The translations under genes were made by a program, and so were the position numbers. The notes beneath the pieces are model-generated. The model was not told the origin of the DNA. It saw nothing but the letters and a program-made list of their open reading frames with translations, and searched no databases. From Ciceribacter sp. T2.26MG-112.2 (GTDB lineage Bacteria; Pseudomonadota; Alphaproteobacteria; Rhizobiales; Rhizobiaceae), in the NCBI RefSeq assembly GCF_900492205.1, contig NZ_UEYQ01000002.1, positions 248,001-312,000 on the forward strand: a stretch of DNA of 64,000 bases, read 5' to 3'. Below, one piece after another: positions 63,672-64,000 of this stretch; position 1 is the stretch's first letter; each line of letters starts with the position of its first letter.

Positions 63672-64000
63672 GATGCCAGCCCCTCTGCAATCGTCGAGAC
63701 GGTGACCTTCAGCAGGTCGAGATAGGTCGGGACCGGGCCGCCGTCTTCGCTCAGCGAGTCGACATAGAGCACGCCGCCATAGGCCGCCCCGGTTTCCTCG
63801 GCGACCTGGCGGGCGGGCTTGTCGGAGATCGTGCTCTCGGAAAAGATCACATGGACCTGATACTCCCGCATCGCGTCGATGACCGCGCGCACCTGCTGCG
63901 GCGTGCCCTGCGCGTCGGCATTGACCGGCCAGAGGAAGAGTTCCTTCAGGCCGAGGTCGCGGGCGAGATAGGAGAAAGCGCCCTCGCTGGTGACCAGCCA
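63668..64000 (-). CDS. sitA: Manganese/iron ABC transporter substrate-binding protein (SitA type), 3' part
   Basis: Only the last 110 codons are inside the window; the gene continues past base 64000. The frame reads [17 protein letters not shown] at the edge and ends [10 protein letters not shown]. The segments [20 protein letters not shown] and [17 protein letters not shown] carry the conserved Glu and Asp metal ligands of the cluster A-I binding proteins (SitA/MntA group). The absence of a His-rich loop in the visible part argues for Mn/Fe over Zn. Confidence 0.88.
   Translation of the reverse strand, partial: WLVTSEGAFSYLARDLGLKELFLWPVNADAQGTPQQVRAVIDAMREYQVHVIFSESTISDKPARQVAEETGAAYGGVLYVDSLSEDGGPVPTYLDLLKVTVSTIAEGLAS

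Overview
The window is high-GC DNA from an alphaproteobacterium, most likely a member of the Rhizobiaceae; the genus cannot be fixed from sequence alone. The evidence is a NepR/EcfG general-stress pair with GGAAC-N16-CGTT promoters, an HWE-type histidine kinase, an ExoD homologue, a PhaC/Pta/AckA/FabI operon, a very high density of ABC importers, and RIME-like intergenic palindromes typical of rhizobia. No rRNA, tRNA, phage, IS transposase or CRISPR was seen.

Layout. 1-5.8 kb: a general stress response (GSR) block with an HWE kinase, a zinc-ribbon metallopeptidase, two small genes behind an EcfG-type promoter, two DUF1328 mini-membrane proteins, nepR-ecfG with an autoregulatory EcfG promoter, a single-domain receiver and a Crp/Fnr regulator. 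5.9-9.0 kb: pntAB proton-translocating transhydrogenase. 9.1-17.4 kb (minus): a Cys-containing unknown protein, then a polyamine-type ABC operon that runs into a serine hydrolase, an amidohydrolase and a TetR regulator. 18-24.3 kb (plus): an M19 dipeptidase and a complete dipeptide ABC importer. 24.3-30.8 kb (minus): an orphan PhnM, then the operon phaC, maoC-pta, ackA, fabI. 31-35.1 kb: a DmpA-family peptidase, a DJ-1/PfpI protein, a ribbon-helix-helix protein and a DadA-like FAD oxidoreductase. 35.3-42.3 kb: a second peptide importer split over two divergent transcripts, with an M20 amidohydrolase. 42.5-47.0 kb: ExoD, a nitrilase-family hydrolase, and a 980-residue RTX/beta-helix protein with 81-residue tandem repeats. 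47.5-54.4 kb (minus): a ydcSTUV-patD-like putrescine uptake and degradation operon with a LysR regulator. 54.6-59.2 kb: an EamA transporter and a 1157-residue autotransporter. 59.2-64 kb (minus): sitABCD metal importer (sitA cut by the window edge) followed by an ArsA ATPase without other ars genes.

How it fits together. The first 6 kb looks like a stress-control hub whose own small genes carry the promoter read by the sigma factor it encodes. Much of the rest is uptake and hydrolysis of nitrogen-rich small molecules (polyamines, di/oligopeptides, possibly D-amino-acid peptides), each transporter paired with a hydrolase or oxidoreductase. The carbon-storage operon carries a TGC-rich inverted repeat resembling a PhaR site. 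No single unambiguous undescribed system stands out. The items best worth follow-up are the GSR block with its small membrane proteins, the ArsA-SitABCD pairing, the RTX repeat protein, and the large compound palindrome inside the putrescine operon.
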